Shown in pieces: positions 12,079 to 22,700 of a stretch of 64,000 nt of DNA. Source of the DNA: Cafeteria roenbergensis (taxonomy: Eukaryota > Sar > Bigyra > Bicosoecida > Cafeteriaceae); assembly GCA_008330645.1 (NCBI GenBank), contig VLTN01000028.1:372001-436000 (forward strand), read 5' to 3'. A model generated the notes under the pieces. The model was not told where the DNA came from. It worked only from the letters and a program-made list of their open reading frames with translations, and made no database searches. A program made the position numbers and the translations under genes. Within the stretch, counting starts at the first letter, position 1. Every line of letters begins with the position of its first letter.

Positions 12079-13784
12079 ATGGCGGGATCAGGGCCGAATC
12101 CCATGGCCGTTCGCCGGCTGACGGCTGAGGCCCTCGCTTTGGCGCGCCATCCGACGGAAGGAATTCGCGTGAGTTTGCCGCCCGCGTGCTCAAGCGCCCT
12201 CACCCGACCATCCTGCCGTTGGGATGGCTTGCTGGAGCAGCGGGCTGGGTTGGACTCTGTCATCGCGCTTCTTGTGGCAGGCGAAGCGTTGCCTTGCCGT
12301 TGTTCCGGACCAGGGCTCGCGGTCGGCACGTGGCGCTCGCCAGCCGAGCTTCTCCGAGGCGCTGGAGCCTCGCGCACCCCGATGTCCGCAGGCAAAGCCC
12401 ATGGGAGAGAACCTCTTCGAGTGGCACTACGTCCTGGAGGGCCCGAAGGGCACGGACTACGAGGGAGGGTGGTACTGGGGGTTGCTGCGATTCAAGGCCT
12501 CGTACCCGATGAGCCCGCCCGCCGTCATCATGCTCACGCCCTCCGGGCGCTTCAAGCCTGGCGAGCGGCTGTGCCTTTCCATCAGCGACTTCCACCCGGA
12601 GTCGTGGTGAGTCCCCTGCGCTGCTCGTGGTTGATCGAGGCGCCCGTGCCCTCCGTTGCGGCCGCGCTGTCTGGCCGAGCCGCCCAGCCCTCCGCCGCCC
12701 AGCCCTCCGCCGCCCAGCCCTCCGCCGCCCAGCCCTCCGCCGCCCAGCCCTCCGCCGCCCAGCCCTCCGCCGCCCAGCCCTCCGCCGCCCAGCCCTCCGC
12801 CGCCCAGCCCTCCGCCGCCCAGCCCTCCGCCGCCCAGCCCTCCGCCGCCCAGCCCTCCGCCGCCCAGCCCTCCGCCGCCCAGCCCTCCGCCGCCCAGCCC
12901 TCCGCCGCCCAGCCCTCCGCCGCCCAGCCCTCCGCCGCCCAGCCCTCCGCCGCCCAGCCCTCCGCCGCCCAGTCCTCCGCCGCCCAGCCCTCCGCCGCCC
13001 AGCCCTCCGCCGCCCAGCCCTCCGCCGCCCAGCCCTCCGCCGCCCAGCCCTCCGCCGCCCAGCCCTCCGCCGCCCAGCCCTCCGCCGCCCAGCCCTCCGC
13101 CGCCCAGCCCTCCGCCGCCCTGCCGCCACGTCTCTCTTGAGCCGCAGGCAGCCCGCCTGGGGCGTGGAGAAGGTCATCCTTGGCCTGCAGAGCTTCATGG
13201 TCACGGATGACGTCACATACGGGGCCGTGCAGGCCTCCTCTAGTGAGCGACGCCGGCGCGCTCAGCGCTCGCTCGCCTGGAACTCCTCCCAGCGAGCCTT
13301 CAAGTCGCTCTTCCCGGAGCTGGTACAGAAGCACAGGGAGCTCTGCGCATCCCCGGGGCGCGCGCTGGCCCCTGCAGCAGCGGCAGGCACGGCGCCAGCA
13401 GGCACGCCGGCGGGGTCGACGGGGGCCGAGACCCGCCCAGCTGCCGACGCGGCGGCCGGGCGGCCATCGGGCAAGGCCGCTGCCTCGAGTGCGGCAGCTG
13501 CTGCCGACGCCGCCGCCGACGCGGATCCATCAACGCGGGAAGGCCTGGCTGCCGCAGCAGGCCCAGCGGTGCGGCCGGAGTCTCCTCGCGGCCAACACGG
13601 CCGCGCCGGGGCGGCGGCGGCGGCAGCTGGCGCCGACGACGGTCCCGTCGTGGCGGCGGCGGGCCCTGGCGCGAGCTGCAACTCGACCACGCAGGTCATC
13701 GTGGGCGTGCTCGTGGTGCTTCTGCTGCTCAAGTTGCTGATGGCTGTGGGCCCGTCAGAGGGCGGTTTCGAGGAGGCGCCTTGA
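12079..13784 (+). CDS. UBE2J: Tail-anchored ubiquitin-conjugating enzyme E2 (UBC6/UBE2J type)
   Basis: Exons 12079-12168, 12392-12606 and 13148-13784 give 313 residues. This family works in ER-associated degradation, carrying ubiquitin as a thioester at the cytosolic face of the ER. The E2 core includes LFEWHYVLEGP, YEGGWYWG and TPSGRF in place of the usual HPN, which is typical of this subfamily. The catalytic Cys91 sits in GERLCLSISDFHPESW, and across the intron the frame continues as WQPAWGVEKVILGLQSFM. A Ser/Ala-rich linker leads to a hydrophobic C-terminal segment (VIVGVLVVLLLLKLLMAVG, about residues 285-303), which should be the membrane anchor. Intron 2 (12607-13147) contains a long 15-bp satellite. 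Splice sites are GT-AG, and the junctions restore the family consensus exactly. Confidence 0.9.
12684..13118. repeat. 15-bp intronic minisatellite, about 29 copies
   Basis: Near-perfect tandem copies of CCCAGCCCTCCGCCG fill most of intron 2 of the UBC6 gene. Every unit carries a pyrimidine-rich stretch ending in CAG. The opposite strand is G-rich with repeated GG/GGG runs. I saw one clear base variant, near 12973 (AGTCCT for AGCCCT). The near identity points to recent expansion or homogenisation. Confidence 0.92.
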
Positions 13785-14126
13785 ATCCCTTCCCCCCGCT
13801 GCACGACCCTCCCCGCCTCCTCCCGTTGTGGGAGGCGTGCCTGCCATTCTGTTTGTTCTTGAGCGTGCAAGCGTGTGCAGCTGCGCCTGCGTGTGTGATG
13901 CCCTGTGCTTGCATCGCGCGCGGCGAGCCCAGACGGCCTGATCGTGGTGCGGCCAATTCGTGGCTCTGCCAGCGTCGAGCGAAAACTCAGCGACGGCCCA
14001 CACTCCCGGCGACTCCCTCGCGCGCAGCCGTAAGGCTCGGCCGGCGCGCTCGCCAGAGCGCCCTCGTTCAACCTACAGTCGCCGCAAGCTGCCCGCAGCG
14101 AGTCGCGCGGAGCCCGGGTGCCCGTC
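13785..14126. other. Intergenic spacer, UBC6 to TatD
   Basis: About 340 bp between two plus-strand genes. It begins with a pyrimidine-rich and then slightly T-richer stretch that is probably UBC6 3' UTR. No RNA gene or repeat is visible. Confidence 0.4.
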
Positions 14127-15095
14127 ATGGCCGCTACGGCCGCCGCAGCAGGCGCGGCGGAATATGTCGACACGCACTGTCATGTCGACGAGGTTTTGAC
14201 GCAGCTCGGCATGGCCCCGCCCTACGACGAGGTTGTTGCCGACCGAGAGGCGGTGTGGGGCAAGGGCTGCTGCGGTGTGGTGGCGCAGTTCTGCGATCCG
14301 GCAGCGTTTAGTCCGTCCTTCGGCGTGTACCCCGAGCTGCTCAAGCTGGATGGAGTGTACGGCGCTTTCGGGCTTCACCCCCACCACGCTCGGCACTGGT
14401 CGGAACCGCTAGCCTCCCGAATCATGGAGGCGCTGGCACACCCGCGCGCTGTGGCACTGGGCGAGATCGGGCTGGACTACAAGCAGATGCGGTCCACCAA
14501 GGAGGAGCAGCTGGCCTGCTTCCGGGCGCAGCTGGAGATCGCGCTCGGCCTCGAGCGCGCGCTGCCTGTGGTGCTCCACTGCGCCAAAGCGGAGGCTGAC
14601 ATGCTCGCGATGTTGCTGGAGGTTGTGCCAGCGGCCCGCCGAGCGGACCTTGTCGTGCACCTGCACTGCTTCACAGGCACCGGCGCGCAGGCCAAGGCCT
14701 TCTTGGAGGCCTTCCCGCGGCTCTTCATCGGGGTAACTGGCTTCGTGACGTTCGGCTCGGGGGCGGCGCTCCGCGCGGGCCTGTCGTCTGGCGACATTCC
14801 GCTGGGCCGGCTGCTGCTGGAGACCGACGGCCCGCATATGACCCCAGAGGCTCCCGAGGACGGCGGAGGCACGGACACGGGGGCGCGAGGGCGCGGTCGT
14901 GGCGACGGCGGGCGCGGGGGCAGGCGCGGGGGCGGGCGCGGTGGCGGGCGTCGTCGCGGGCGCGGCGGCCGCAAGCCCAACACGCCTCAGTCCATCCCTG
15001 CCATCGCAGCGGCCGTGGCCGCCCTCGTCGGCGCGGCAAAGGAAGACGTGCTGCGGCAGACGCGCGAGAATGCGCGCACTGTGTATGGCGTGTGA
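14127..15095 (+). CDS. TatD-family metal-dependent hydrolase with RG-rich insertion
   Basis: 322 residues from the ATG at 14127 (the frame upstream has only GTG). TatD proteins are TIM-barrel nucleases that cut DNA from 3' ends. Metal and catalytic motifs are present in order: DTHCHVDE near residue 15 (HxH), GEIGLDYKQ near 115, VLHCAKAEA near 150, LHCFTGTG near 180 and LLETDGPH near 237. Between ETDGPH and the closing NTPQSIP motif, where the family normally has a short loop, about 35 residues of Gly-Arg repeats are inserted (about 14872-14975). The C-terminal helix DVLRQTRENARTVYGV matches the family end. The protein is otherwise of normal length. Confidence 0.9.
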   Translation: MAATAAAAGAAEYVDTHCHVDEVLTQLGMAPPYDEVVADREAVWGKGCCGVVAQFCDPAAFSPSFGVYPELLKLDGVYGAFGLHPHHARHWSEPLASRIMEALAHPRAVALGEIGLDYKQMRSTKEEQLACFRAQLEIALGLERALPVVLHCAKAEADMLAMLLEVVPAARRADLVVHLHCFTGTGAQAKAFLEAFPRLFIGVTGFVTFGSGAALRAGLSSGDIPLGRLLLETDGPHMTPEAPEDGGGTDTGARGRGRGDGGRGGRRGGGRGGGRRRGRGGRKPNTPQSIPAIAAAVAALVGAAKEDVLRQTRENARTVYGV

Positions 15096-15218
15096 GCGGG
15101 CTGGGAACGGGTCAGCGATCGATCAGCCGCAAACCTGTCTCTCTGCGCGTTTCCGCGCCTTTGCTGGGCACAAGCCGCGAGCACTCTTTGCGGAGCCATC
15201 CGCGACTCACGCGCTAGC

Positions 15219-16416
15219 ATGGGTGAGAGGAACCGCTCGGGGCCCGCGCGCCGCCCCCAGCGCAGGGTGGCGCCACAGGCCCGTCGCGAGCTGGCTCCTG
15301 CATTGCGCCGGTCTCGAGCCCCCCTTGTGCCGCCCCCGACCCCGACGTGCCCCTCGCAGCCGCTGCCGCGAGCGCTGCCTCGGGGGACTCCAAGTCTGGG
15401 CACAGCACCATGACTGTCAGCGTTCCGGACTCTGTCCTGGATGCGCTCGCGCCGCTCAAGGGCATCTTTGTCAAGCAGCACGTCGACCTGCTGGAGCATA
15501 TCACTGGCTGGGAGCAGCGCAACAAGTGAGGGCGCGCCCCCGAAGCAGCAGCGCCGTGCGGAGGATTTTCGCGCATGCGCGGACAAGCCAGGCGGGGGAG
15601 GTGGCGGCGGGGAAAGACACCCTCGCGAGCGGTCTTGGCTGGGTGCGCGAGTTGCCGGGCGACCGCGACAACTGACCAACCCAAAATCGTGCAGCGACCC
15701 GTCCGCCCCCGGCCGGCAACCGCAGGTACGACCTCTTCGCGTGGGTCCCCCCGACTGAGGATGACCCGACAGTGGAGTCGCTCCGCGGCGGCATCGTCGG
15801 CGACCACGCCATGGCCCGGTCCGAGGAGGAGCCAGGCGACGTGTGCCACCGCCAGTGCTGCGGCAGCGCGCGTCGGTGGAACATGACCACGCGGCTCCTC
15901 CTCCCCGCGGGCGTGCCGCCCCGCGAGGGCGAGCCGCGCCTGCGCTTCACCAAGCCCTTCAAGTGCACATTCTTGTGCTTCGCGCCGCCGGTGGTGTTCG
16001 TGTGGTGGGGCGACCACGTGATTGCGGAGGTCGTCAGCCCGTGGGTGTGCTGCGAGTGGCACTTCAAGGTGGGCCCTCCGATGCACTTTGAGGACCGCAC
16101 CAAGGTCCACCCGGAGGTGCTCGACGTGGAGGACCACTACTGGTACACCGTCAGCTCGCCCGTGTGCACCTCACCGCTGCTTTGCCCGTGCTGCTACGCC
16201 CAGGCCAAGTTCAAGATCACAGACACCGCCACCGGCGCAGAGGCCGGCAGCATCGGCAAGATTTGGCCGGGCTGCGGCACCTCCCTCACCAACGCCACCC
16301 ACTTCGGCCTGACCTTCCCCGAGGACGCGCTGCCGATGCAAAAGGCGTCGCTCCTCGCCTGCACGATGCTGCTCGACTTCGTGGCTAGCGAGAACAACAG
16401 CAACAACAACCACTAG
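15219..16416 (+). CDS. Phospholipid scramblase family protein
   Basis: Proposed exons: 15219-15222 (ATGG only), 15360-15525 and 15726-16416, totalling 286 residues. Scramblase-family proteins move lipids between bilayer leaflets or bind membranes. Family features are visible: IFVKQHVDLLEHITGWEQ, then across intron 2 NKYDLFAW (family NKYEI), CHRQCCG, a Cys-containing stretch KCTFLCF, and the C-terminal block IGKIWPGCG...THFGLTFP followed by ASLLACTMLLDFV. The segment that carries the Ca2+-binding motif in animal PLSCRs reads NATHFGLTFPED here and lacks the acidic start. The four-base first exon is inferred: ATGG meets GTGAGA, and the next CAG acceptor restores Met-Ala in frame. A simpler start at ATG 15410 is the alternative. 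Confidence 0.8.
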
Positions 16417-16657
16417 TGCGTGTCTTGCGATGGCGCGCGCCGCGCGTCTGCACCACCAACGCCCTCGCCGCCTTGACCCCGGCGGGCCGGCCTGTGTGCC
16501 CCCCCCCCCTGGTTCACGTGCCTGAGCGAGCGTGTGAGCGTGCTGTCTCCAGTCGAACCACGCTGCGTGCCTCAGGCGTCGTCTACAAGTCATCCAGCGC
16601 CGGATAGAGCGCGCGCCACGGATCACCACACCAAACGCCCCCCCCTCCCCCCCCCAG
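16417..16657. other. Convergent 3' spacer
   Basis: This 241-bp spacer lies between the stops of two convergent genes and must hold both 3' ends. It contains C-runs near 16499-16510 and 16638-16657. No other feature is seen. Confidence 0.4.
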
Positions 16658-19279
16658 TCACGCATCGTCGTCCTGTAGCAGGTCGGCCGTCAGCGCGTCG
16701 CGTCGGACAAACAGCGCCTCGCCGCAGCACGGCATGTCCACCCCGACCCCCGACCGCGACGCAGGCACCAGCGAGACGCTCGGGCCCATCGGGTTGACGT
16801 GGAACTGCACGCCCTCGAACCCCGCCTCCTCCCGCAGGCGCCGCAGCAGCCTGCTCCGCCGGTTCAGCTGCTCGCCATCCACCCCGCCCCGAGCGTCCTT
16901 GAAGCCTCCCCGCGGCAGCACGTGCAGCTCCACGGCCAGCTGGCGAATGCGGCCCCAGCAGCCGCGCCCCGCGTCCAGGCACGCCTCCAGCGCCTCCCAC
17001 TCGGACCCCTCCACGTCGATCTTGAGCACGTCCAGAGAGGCGCCGGCGGGCAGGCTCGTCACGCTCTCCGGGGCGGCCAGCAGCGAGGGCAGGGAGCGCG
17101 TCCGCCACACCGCGGCGCCGCTCGGCCCGCCCGCCGTCGAAGCCTCCCTCGCTCGCTTCAGGGCGCCAATCTTCGTGAGCGCGGCAGAGCGCGTCCCTCC
17201 CGCGCCCCCCCCGCGGCCCCCCCGCGGAGCCGGCGCGTCGCCCTCCGCCCCGGTGCCGAGCACAGCACCGCCCCTCCGGAGGCGGGCCGCGCTCTGCGGC
17301 GCCGGGGCCTTGGCCAGGGCTCCAGCGTCAGTCGTCCCTGCAGCGGCGTTGGCAGCGCCGGCGTCGCTACGCTCTGCCGCGCCCTCGTTGAGCAACGCCG
17401 CGTCACTGGCAGCGTCTCTCACTGCCTCAATCTCGGCGTCGGCGCCGGCCATGGCCTCCCCCACCGCCTCCGGAAGCCGGCCAAACCGTGACTCCCGCGA
17501 GTCAGACCCCGCCAGACCCCATGGGAGGAACCTCACGCCGGCCGCGCGGCCGAAGGCGGCGGCCCGCCGACGGTCAACGGAGGGGTCGAAGGCCGTCACG
17601 GAGCAGCCCGCCGCCACTGCCGCGAGCTCGAACGACCAGTCGCGCTCCACGCCGAAGGACCACACTCGGCACGGCCGCGCGCCGGCGGCGGCCGCGGGCA
17701 CCGGCAGCGGCACCGGCAGCGGCAGCGGCAGCGGCACCGGCAGCGTGCGCGCGAAGTCCAGCGCCATCACCTGCCAGTCAACCGCCAGCGGGGACGCCCT
17801 CCCCAGCAGAGAGGCCGCGGCCTCTTGCGCTCGTTGCTCTGCCACGCTAGCGGCCTCACTGGCGACCCGCTGGGCCGTGCTCGCCGCCCAGGCCAGCACG
17901 CCGACGTCCGCGGCAGAGCCGGGCCGCGGGCCCTGCCGCCCCGCGTCCCCGCCCGCCGCAGCCTCGTCCGGGTCGCCCGGCTGGCCGAGAAGGGGCGAGG
18001 ACCCTGCAGCCCACAGCCTGTCAGCCCAAAGTTGTTCCGCCTCCTCGAGCTGCCGCCACGCTGTCAGGAGGGGGCCGCCGCCGCCGCCGACGGTGGCCGC
18101 CGCCGCCGCCGCTGCGGCCCACCCCTCTTGCGGGCCCTTGCCGGCGGATCGCGGGGACGTCCGCCCGGGCTCTGCCAGCGGCCCCACCTCGGCCCGGGGC
18201 TCGCCCTGCAGACGCTTCCTCGCGGCCTTGACCAGCTCTGCCAGGCGGTCGGACGGCCGCAGGGCGGGAGAGCCTTGCGAGGGGCTCCACGGGGAGCCCT
18301 GAAGGGCTGGCTCTACCGCCTCGACGAAGGCCGCCTCCTGAGACATCCAGCCCTGCACGGCGGCCAGCGTGGGCGTGAGCCACGGGCGAGGCTCCCAGCC
18401 CTTGGGGAGGCTGTGGAGGTCCGGCGCCGACGAGGCTGCTCCAGGTGCTGACGGCGAGCCGTCGCCACCGGCCCCGCCGGCGCTGGGGGCGACGAGCGCG
18501 GTGGCCGGCACGACAGCGGCGCCGGATCCGTTCCCTGATGCCCAAATGATGGCCTCCCGACCGCCGTGTGATCGCGCGTCGAGGGCCCCCATGACGGGCA
18601 GTATGGCGACCGGCGGATCGTTTGGCCGAAGGGCCACCGCGGTGCAAAGGAGCCACGACCCCTCCTCATGCGGCAGCGCCGGAGCGCCGCCGCTGCCGTC
18701 GACAGCATCGCCGGCGCTGCTGCTGCCGCCGCCGATGGGCTTTGCTGCAGTCGGTCCGCCGAGGGCGGCGGTGCCGAGGCCGGTGGTTGCGCCAGAGGCT
18801 TGGCGGGAACGATCGAGTGCGCCCAGCGCCTCGCGGAGTGCGGCCGCCTCGGCCGCGGCGAGCGCAACGGTGTTACGTTTCCCGCCGTAGAGCGCAGCCG
18901 CAGCGCACGCGGGGGGAGAGCGCGTTGCGTCGGCGTCCTGTGCGCCCGGAGTTGCCGATTGGGCGCGGCCGGCGGCGGTTGGGCCGGCGTAGGTGATTGC
19001 GTCGATTTCGGAGCGCAGCGCAGCGGCCGCGGCGGTGCGGGCCGCCGGGGAGTCAAGCCGGACGCGTTCCCACTGGTGCCCGATCTTCGCTACGCCCCAA
19101 ACAACGAAGGTGCCGAGCAGCACCAGGCCGGCCACCGCAAACGTAGCGAGAATGCAGTTGCCCTGACTGCAACAGCCCGCTCGTCGGCGGGGCCGGCCGT
19201 ATCCGGGGGCTTCGTCACCGGAGGAGCTGTTGTCCTCGTCTGACGACGAATCGACGGTGCCGCGCTTGCGCCGGAGCAT
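16658..19279 (-). CDS. Type II membrane FkbM/METTL24-like methyltransferase
   Basis: 873 residues from ATG 19279. The frame extends further upstream, but that part overlaps the divergent neighbour and is not family-like. A short acidic/basic cytosolic head (DSSSDEDNSSSGDEAPGYG, RPRRR) precedes a single transmembrane helix at residues 41-64 (CILATFAVAGLVLLGTFVVW), followed by a long low-complexity stem. The C-terminal third holds an S-adenosylmethionine-dependent fold: RVWSFGVERDWSFE and VTAFDPSVDRR near residues 535-560, then VLKIDVEGSEWEALE near 750, a signature of FkbM/METTL24 methyltransferases. Topology suggests a Golgi or ER lumenal enzyme; the substrate is unknown. It is convergent with the scramblase gene and divergent from the PP6R-like gene. 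Confidence 0.78.
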   Translation of the reverse strand: MLRRKRGTVDSSSDEDNSSSGDEAPGYGRPRRRAGCCSQGNCILATFAVAGLVLLGTFVVWGVAKIGHQWERVRLDSPAARTAAAAALRSEIDAITYAGPTAAGRAQSATPGAQDADATRSPPACAAAALYGGKRNTVALAAAEAAALREALGALDRSRQASGATTGLGTAALGGPTAAKPIGGGSSSAGDAVDGSGGAPALPHEEGSWLLCTAVALRPNDPPVAILPVMGALDARSHGGREAIIWASGNGSGAAVVPATALVAPSAGGAGGDGSPSAPGAASSAPDLHSLPKGWEPRPWLTPTLAAVQGWMSQEAAFVEAVEPALQGSPWSPSQGSPALRPSDRLAELVKAARKRLQGEPRAEVGPLAEPGRTSPRSAGKGPQEGWAAAAAAAATVGGGGGPLLTAWRQLEEAEQLWADRLWAAGSSPLLGQPGDPDEAAAGGDAGRQGPRPGSAADVGVLAWAASTAQRVASEAASVAEQRAQEAAASLLGRASPLAVDWQVMALDFARTLPVPLPLPLPVPLPVPAAAAGARPCRVWSFGVERDWSFELAAVAAGCSVTAFDPSVDRRRAAAFGRAAGVRFLPWGLAGSDSRESRFGRLPEAVGEAMAGADAEIEAVRDAASDAALLNEGAAERSDAGAANAAAGTTDAGALAKAPAPQSAARLRRGGAVLGTGAEGDAPAPRGGRGGGAGGTRSAALTKIGALKRAREASTAGGPSGAAVWRTRSLPSLLAAPESVTSLPAGASLDVLKIDVEGSEWEALEACLDAGRGCWGRIRQLAVELHVLPRGGFKDARGGVDGEQLNRRSRLLRRLREEAGFEGVQFHVNPMGPSVSLVPASRSGVGVDMPCCGEALFVRRDALTADLLQDDDA

Positions 19280-19710
19280 GCTGCTCGGTAAAACAGGCGA
19301 AGGAGGCTGCGAGGCCGGCGCCCCAAGATTGACCTGCAACGCTGATTGTCCGAGTCGGGAGGAGCGGCGCCTGCAGAGATCGGCGCGCCCGACTGCAGGA
19401 GCAGCGTGCCCCCAATCGGGCCTCAGCAGGTGCTGCGCGGCCGCAGCGGCCCGCGGCGCTCCGCGGTGCTCCCGACAAGGGCAGCATGTCGTCGGGAAGC
19501 GCGGCGTCGCCTTGCGATGGCGGAGCAGAGCCGTGATGGGCAGACGCCGCAAAGCGAAGCCTGTCGTGCAGATCAGAGCCAGGCCTCGCGCCGGCCCCTC
19601 GGCAGTCTGGCACTGCTGTGTGGGAGTTCGGCCCCCGCCTCTTGAGTCCCCGCAAGAACGCCCGACCCAAGAGACACGCCGCACCCCGCTCCGTGAGCTA
19701 GGCGCGGAGC
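19280..19710. promoter_or_regulatory. Divergent intergenic promoter region, 431 bp
   Basis: This region separates the starts of the methyltransferase (-) and the PP6R-like gene (+). Both promoters should be here. The composition is GC-rich and I see no TATA-like element, so the call rests on position alone. Confidence 0.35.
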
Positions 19711-22700
19711 ATGGCCGACAACAACGTAGAGGCGCAAGCAGCCGACGCCCCGCGGCAGGAGGGCCCGAGGGACGAAGGCGACGCAGGCGCCGCCTTTGCG
19801 GAGGGCCTTGATGCAGCGAGCCTGACCACTGGCGACGGGGGCCTCGATGGCCTCGGCGGGCCGGGCTCGGCGGAGCACGGCGAGCAGTCCGCAGACGGTG
19901 CGGCGCAGGCCGCTGCCTCGGCTGGCGACTCGGACGGCTCGGCCGAAGGTGCTGAGGGCAGCGCAACCACTGCCGCCCAGGCCGCAGCGCAGGAGGGCGG
20001 GGCCAGCGATGCCGTCGCGGGTGTCGACGCGGCGGCCACGGACTCCGACGAGGAGGACAGCGACGAGGAGCCCATCGTGGACGCAATCTCCGGGTTCCTG
20101 CCACAGGGCATGGGAGAGCCCGCGGGCCCAGCCAGCGGCTTTCAAATCGACGGAAGGATGGCGGACGCGGAGGCTCGGAATGCCGCGCCCCCCGTGGCCG
20201 TGTGGGTGAGTCATTGCTCTCGCGCGAACGCCTGTGCGCGCGGTGCGAGGTTGCGGGCCCGGCTCCCAGGCTGCCCGTCACGTGTGCCGCCCCCCCCGGC
20301 TGCCGCGGCGCGCCCCCCCCTGCGCCCGGCGCGAGCGATGCACTTGCGCGCACCTCTGTGCCCGCTGCCGAGGCGTGCTGGGGCCTCGGGTGCCTGCTGC
20401 GGGAGTGCAGTTGCGCGAGCAGCGCTTGCGTCGGCCCGCTTCGCGCGGGTCAGCGCCAGCGCGCGCCCTGGCCGACGCCTCAGGGGACAGGCTGTGTGTT
20501 TGCGCTGCACTAGAGCGCACGCCCCTGCGCTGTGTCCCGGCCGCGGCCGCGGCCCTGCGCCGTGCGGGACGAGTCGGGGGGCACTGGTGCCGAAAAGCGG
20601 AGACTCCCTCACGCGGCCTGCTGCTTGCAACCGCGCATGGGCCGCCCCAGACTCGACTCGCGCCATCGCCCCAGCGTGCGCCCTCTTCCCCCACGCCACC
20701 CCCACGCGCAGACTGCGCCCGCAACTGCGCTCCAGGTGACGCTTGTCAGCCTGGCCTCGGAGGGCTGCCTGCCGCCCGGCCTCGTTGGCTGGGCCGTCGG
20801 CATGGCGGACTCGGAGCAGCCGTCTGCCGGCAGCTACTCAGGCTCCTCCATCGACTTTCACATGCGCGGGCAGCGCTACTTGCCCACGTCCATGCCCGGC
20901 AAGTTCGGCTCGTTCGACGGCTCGGACACGAACAGGCCGTACGTGGGCGCGTGGGGCACGATGGAGCCGCCAACCTCCGCTGCCGCCGCCAGCAAAGCCC
21001 TCGGCCTCTCGACCGAGGACGACGACGCCCAGACCGCCGACGAATCCGGGCGCGAGGGCGAGCCGCCTTCAGCCGTCGGCAGCCCGGCAGACGTCCCGTC
21101 CGGCGCTGGCGCCAGCGCCGACGCCGGGTCCAAGGCCGAGTCTGACGCAAGCGCCGGGGCCGCCTCACCCGCCCCCGCCGCTGCCGCTGGCTCAAGCAGC
21201 AACAGCAGCGGCGCTGCCGCCGCAGAGGGCGCTGAATCCAGCCCAGACGACGCGTCCCCCCGCTGGCTGACGAGCCGCGGCCGCGCCCGCATCGACACCG
21301 TCCTCGACATCATCGTGCAGCCCGTGGCGGCTGGCACGGAGGCCGCGGCAGAGGCTGTGGCCGCGCTCCTGCGCGAGCCCGGGGCGGCGCCAGGCCGGTC
21401 GCCGTCCGCCGCTGACGTCGCTGCCGCGATGTCCCCGCCGGCCGCTGCCCGCCCTGGAGCCGGCGCAGGCGCCTCCGTCGACACGCCCCCGGGCACCGGC
21501 GCAGGCACCGGCTCCGGCTCCGGCGCGGACGCCGCCCACCCGTCGCCCGACCCGATGCTCTCCCCCCGCCCCGCCCTCGGCGTCATGAGCGTGCATGGCC
21601 ACGGCACCGACGACCACGCCGACGGCCACGAGGGCGCCCAGGCCACCTCGCTCACGCTAACCCGCCTCCTCATCAAGCCCGACGGCGACGGCTGCGCGCT
21701 CCTGGCCGCGGCGCCCCGCGAGGCAACGGCCTCCCTGTTGCGGGTGTTCTCTCCCCACTCCCGCGGATCCTTCCACCACGCGTGCACCGTCCTCCAGCGC
21801 CTCGTCCTGGCCCACCCCCACGACGTCGCAGAGGCCCTCGTCGCTCTCGGCCCCGCCCCGCTGCGCCGGCTCATGGCATTCCTCCACCACCCCCCCGTGG
21901 CAGACACGCTCATCCAGCTCCTCACCCTCGAGCACACCGCCACGGCGCAGGGCGGCGCGGGGCCCTCGGCCGGCGCTGGGGGCGGCGGGGGCGCCATGGC
22001 CATGTTCGGCGGCCCCCCCCGCGACGACCAGCTCGGCGCCCTCTTTGCGCAGCGGCCCGCCTCCGACCGGGCACCCGTCGCCGCCCAGGCCCTCATCCAC
22101 GCGGCCCTCGCCGAGTGGCGCCTCCTCCCCGAGCTAGCCCGCCACGTCACCACCTACGGCGTGGGCGCCGCCTCTTGGGGTCCCGAGGGTATGTTCGACG
22201 TGGAAGACGCGGCCTCGCCCGCCAGCGCCGGTGCCGGCGCCGGCGCCGGCGCGGGAGCCGGTGCTGCCGCCGGTGCTGGTGCCGGTGCGGGCACCGTGGC
22301 CAGCTCCGTCGCCGAGTCTGACAGGGAGGCCGAGGACGCCGTCAGAGGCGGGGACGAGGACGACGACCCCGTGGCCAACGCCATCCTCCACGGCGCCGAC
22401 GCCACCGCGGCCCGCGCCGCAGCCGAGGCCGCGCACGTGTCCGCCGCCGCCGACGCCCTCATCGAGTGCGTCCGCATGCTTCGCGAGCAGGGCCCGACGT
22501 CGGAGCAGGCCCTGGCAGCCCTCTCACTCGACACGGGTACGGTGCGCGGGCTGGTAGAGGCGGCGTGCGGCTCCTCCATCGCGCCCAACGCACGCGTCGG
22601 CCAGACTGTCCAGCCGGGGGTGGCCAGCTCTGCCGCGCAGAGCGTGGACGGGGCGGCCGACGCCGCCGCAGCCGCCGCCGCCGCGGCTGACTCTGACGCC

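Noticed and set aside
12656-13210. Extensin-like SPPPP-repeat protein (184 codons)
   Set aside because: The repeat lies inside the UBC6 intron between a clear donor and acceptor. All three frames are open only because the unit length is divisible by three.
19280-20353. N-terminal extension of the methyltransferase to 20353
   Set aside because: It overlaps the divergent PP6R-like exon, is Arg/Pro-rich, and precedes a Met with a typical type II membrane-protein start.
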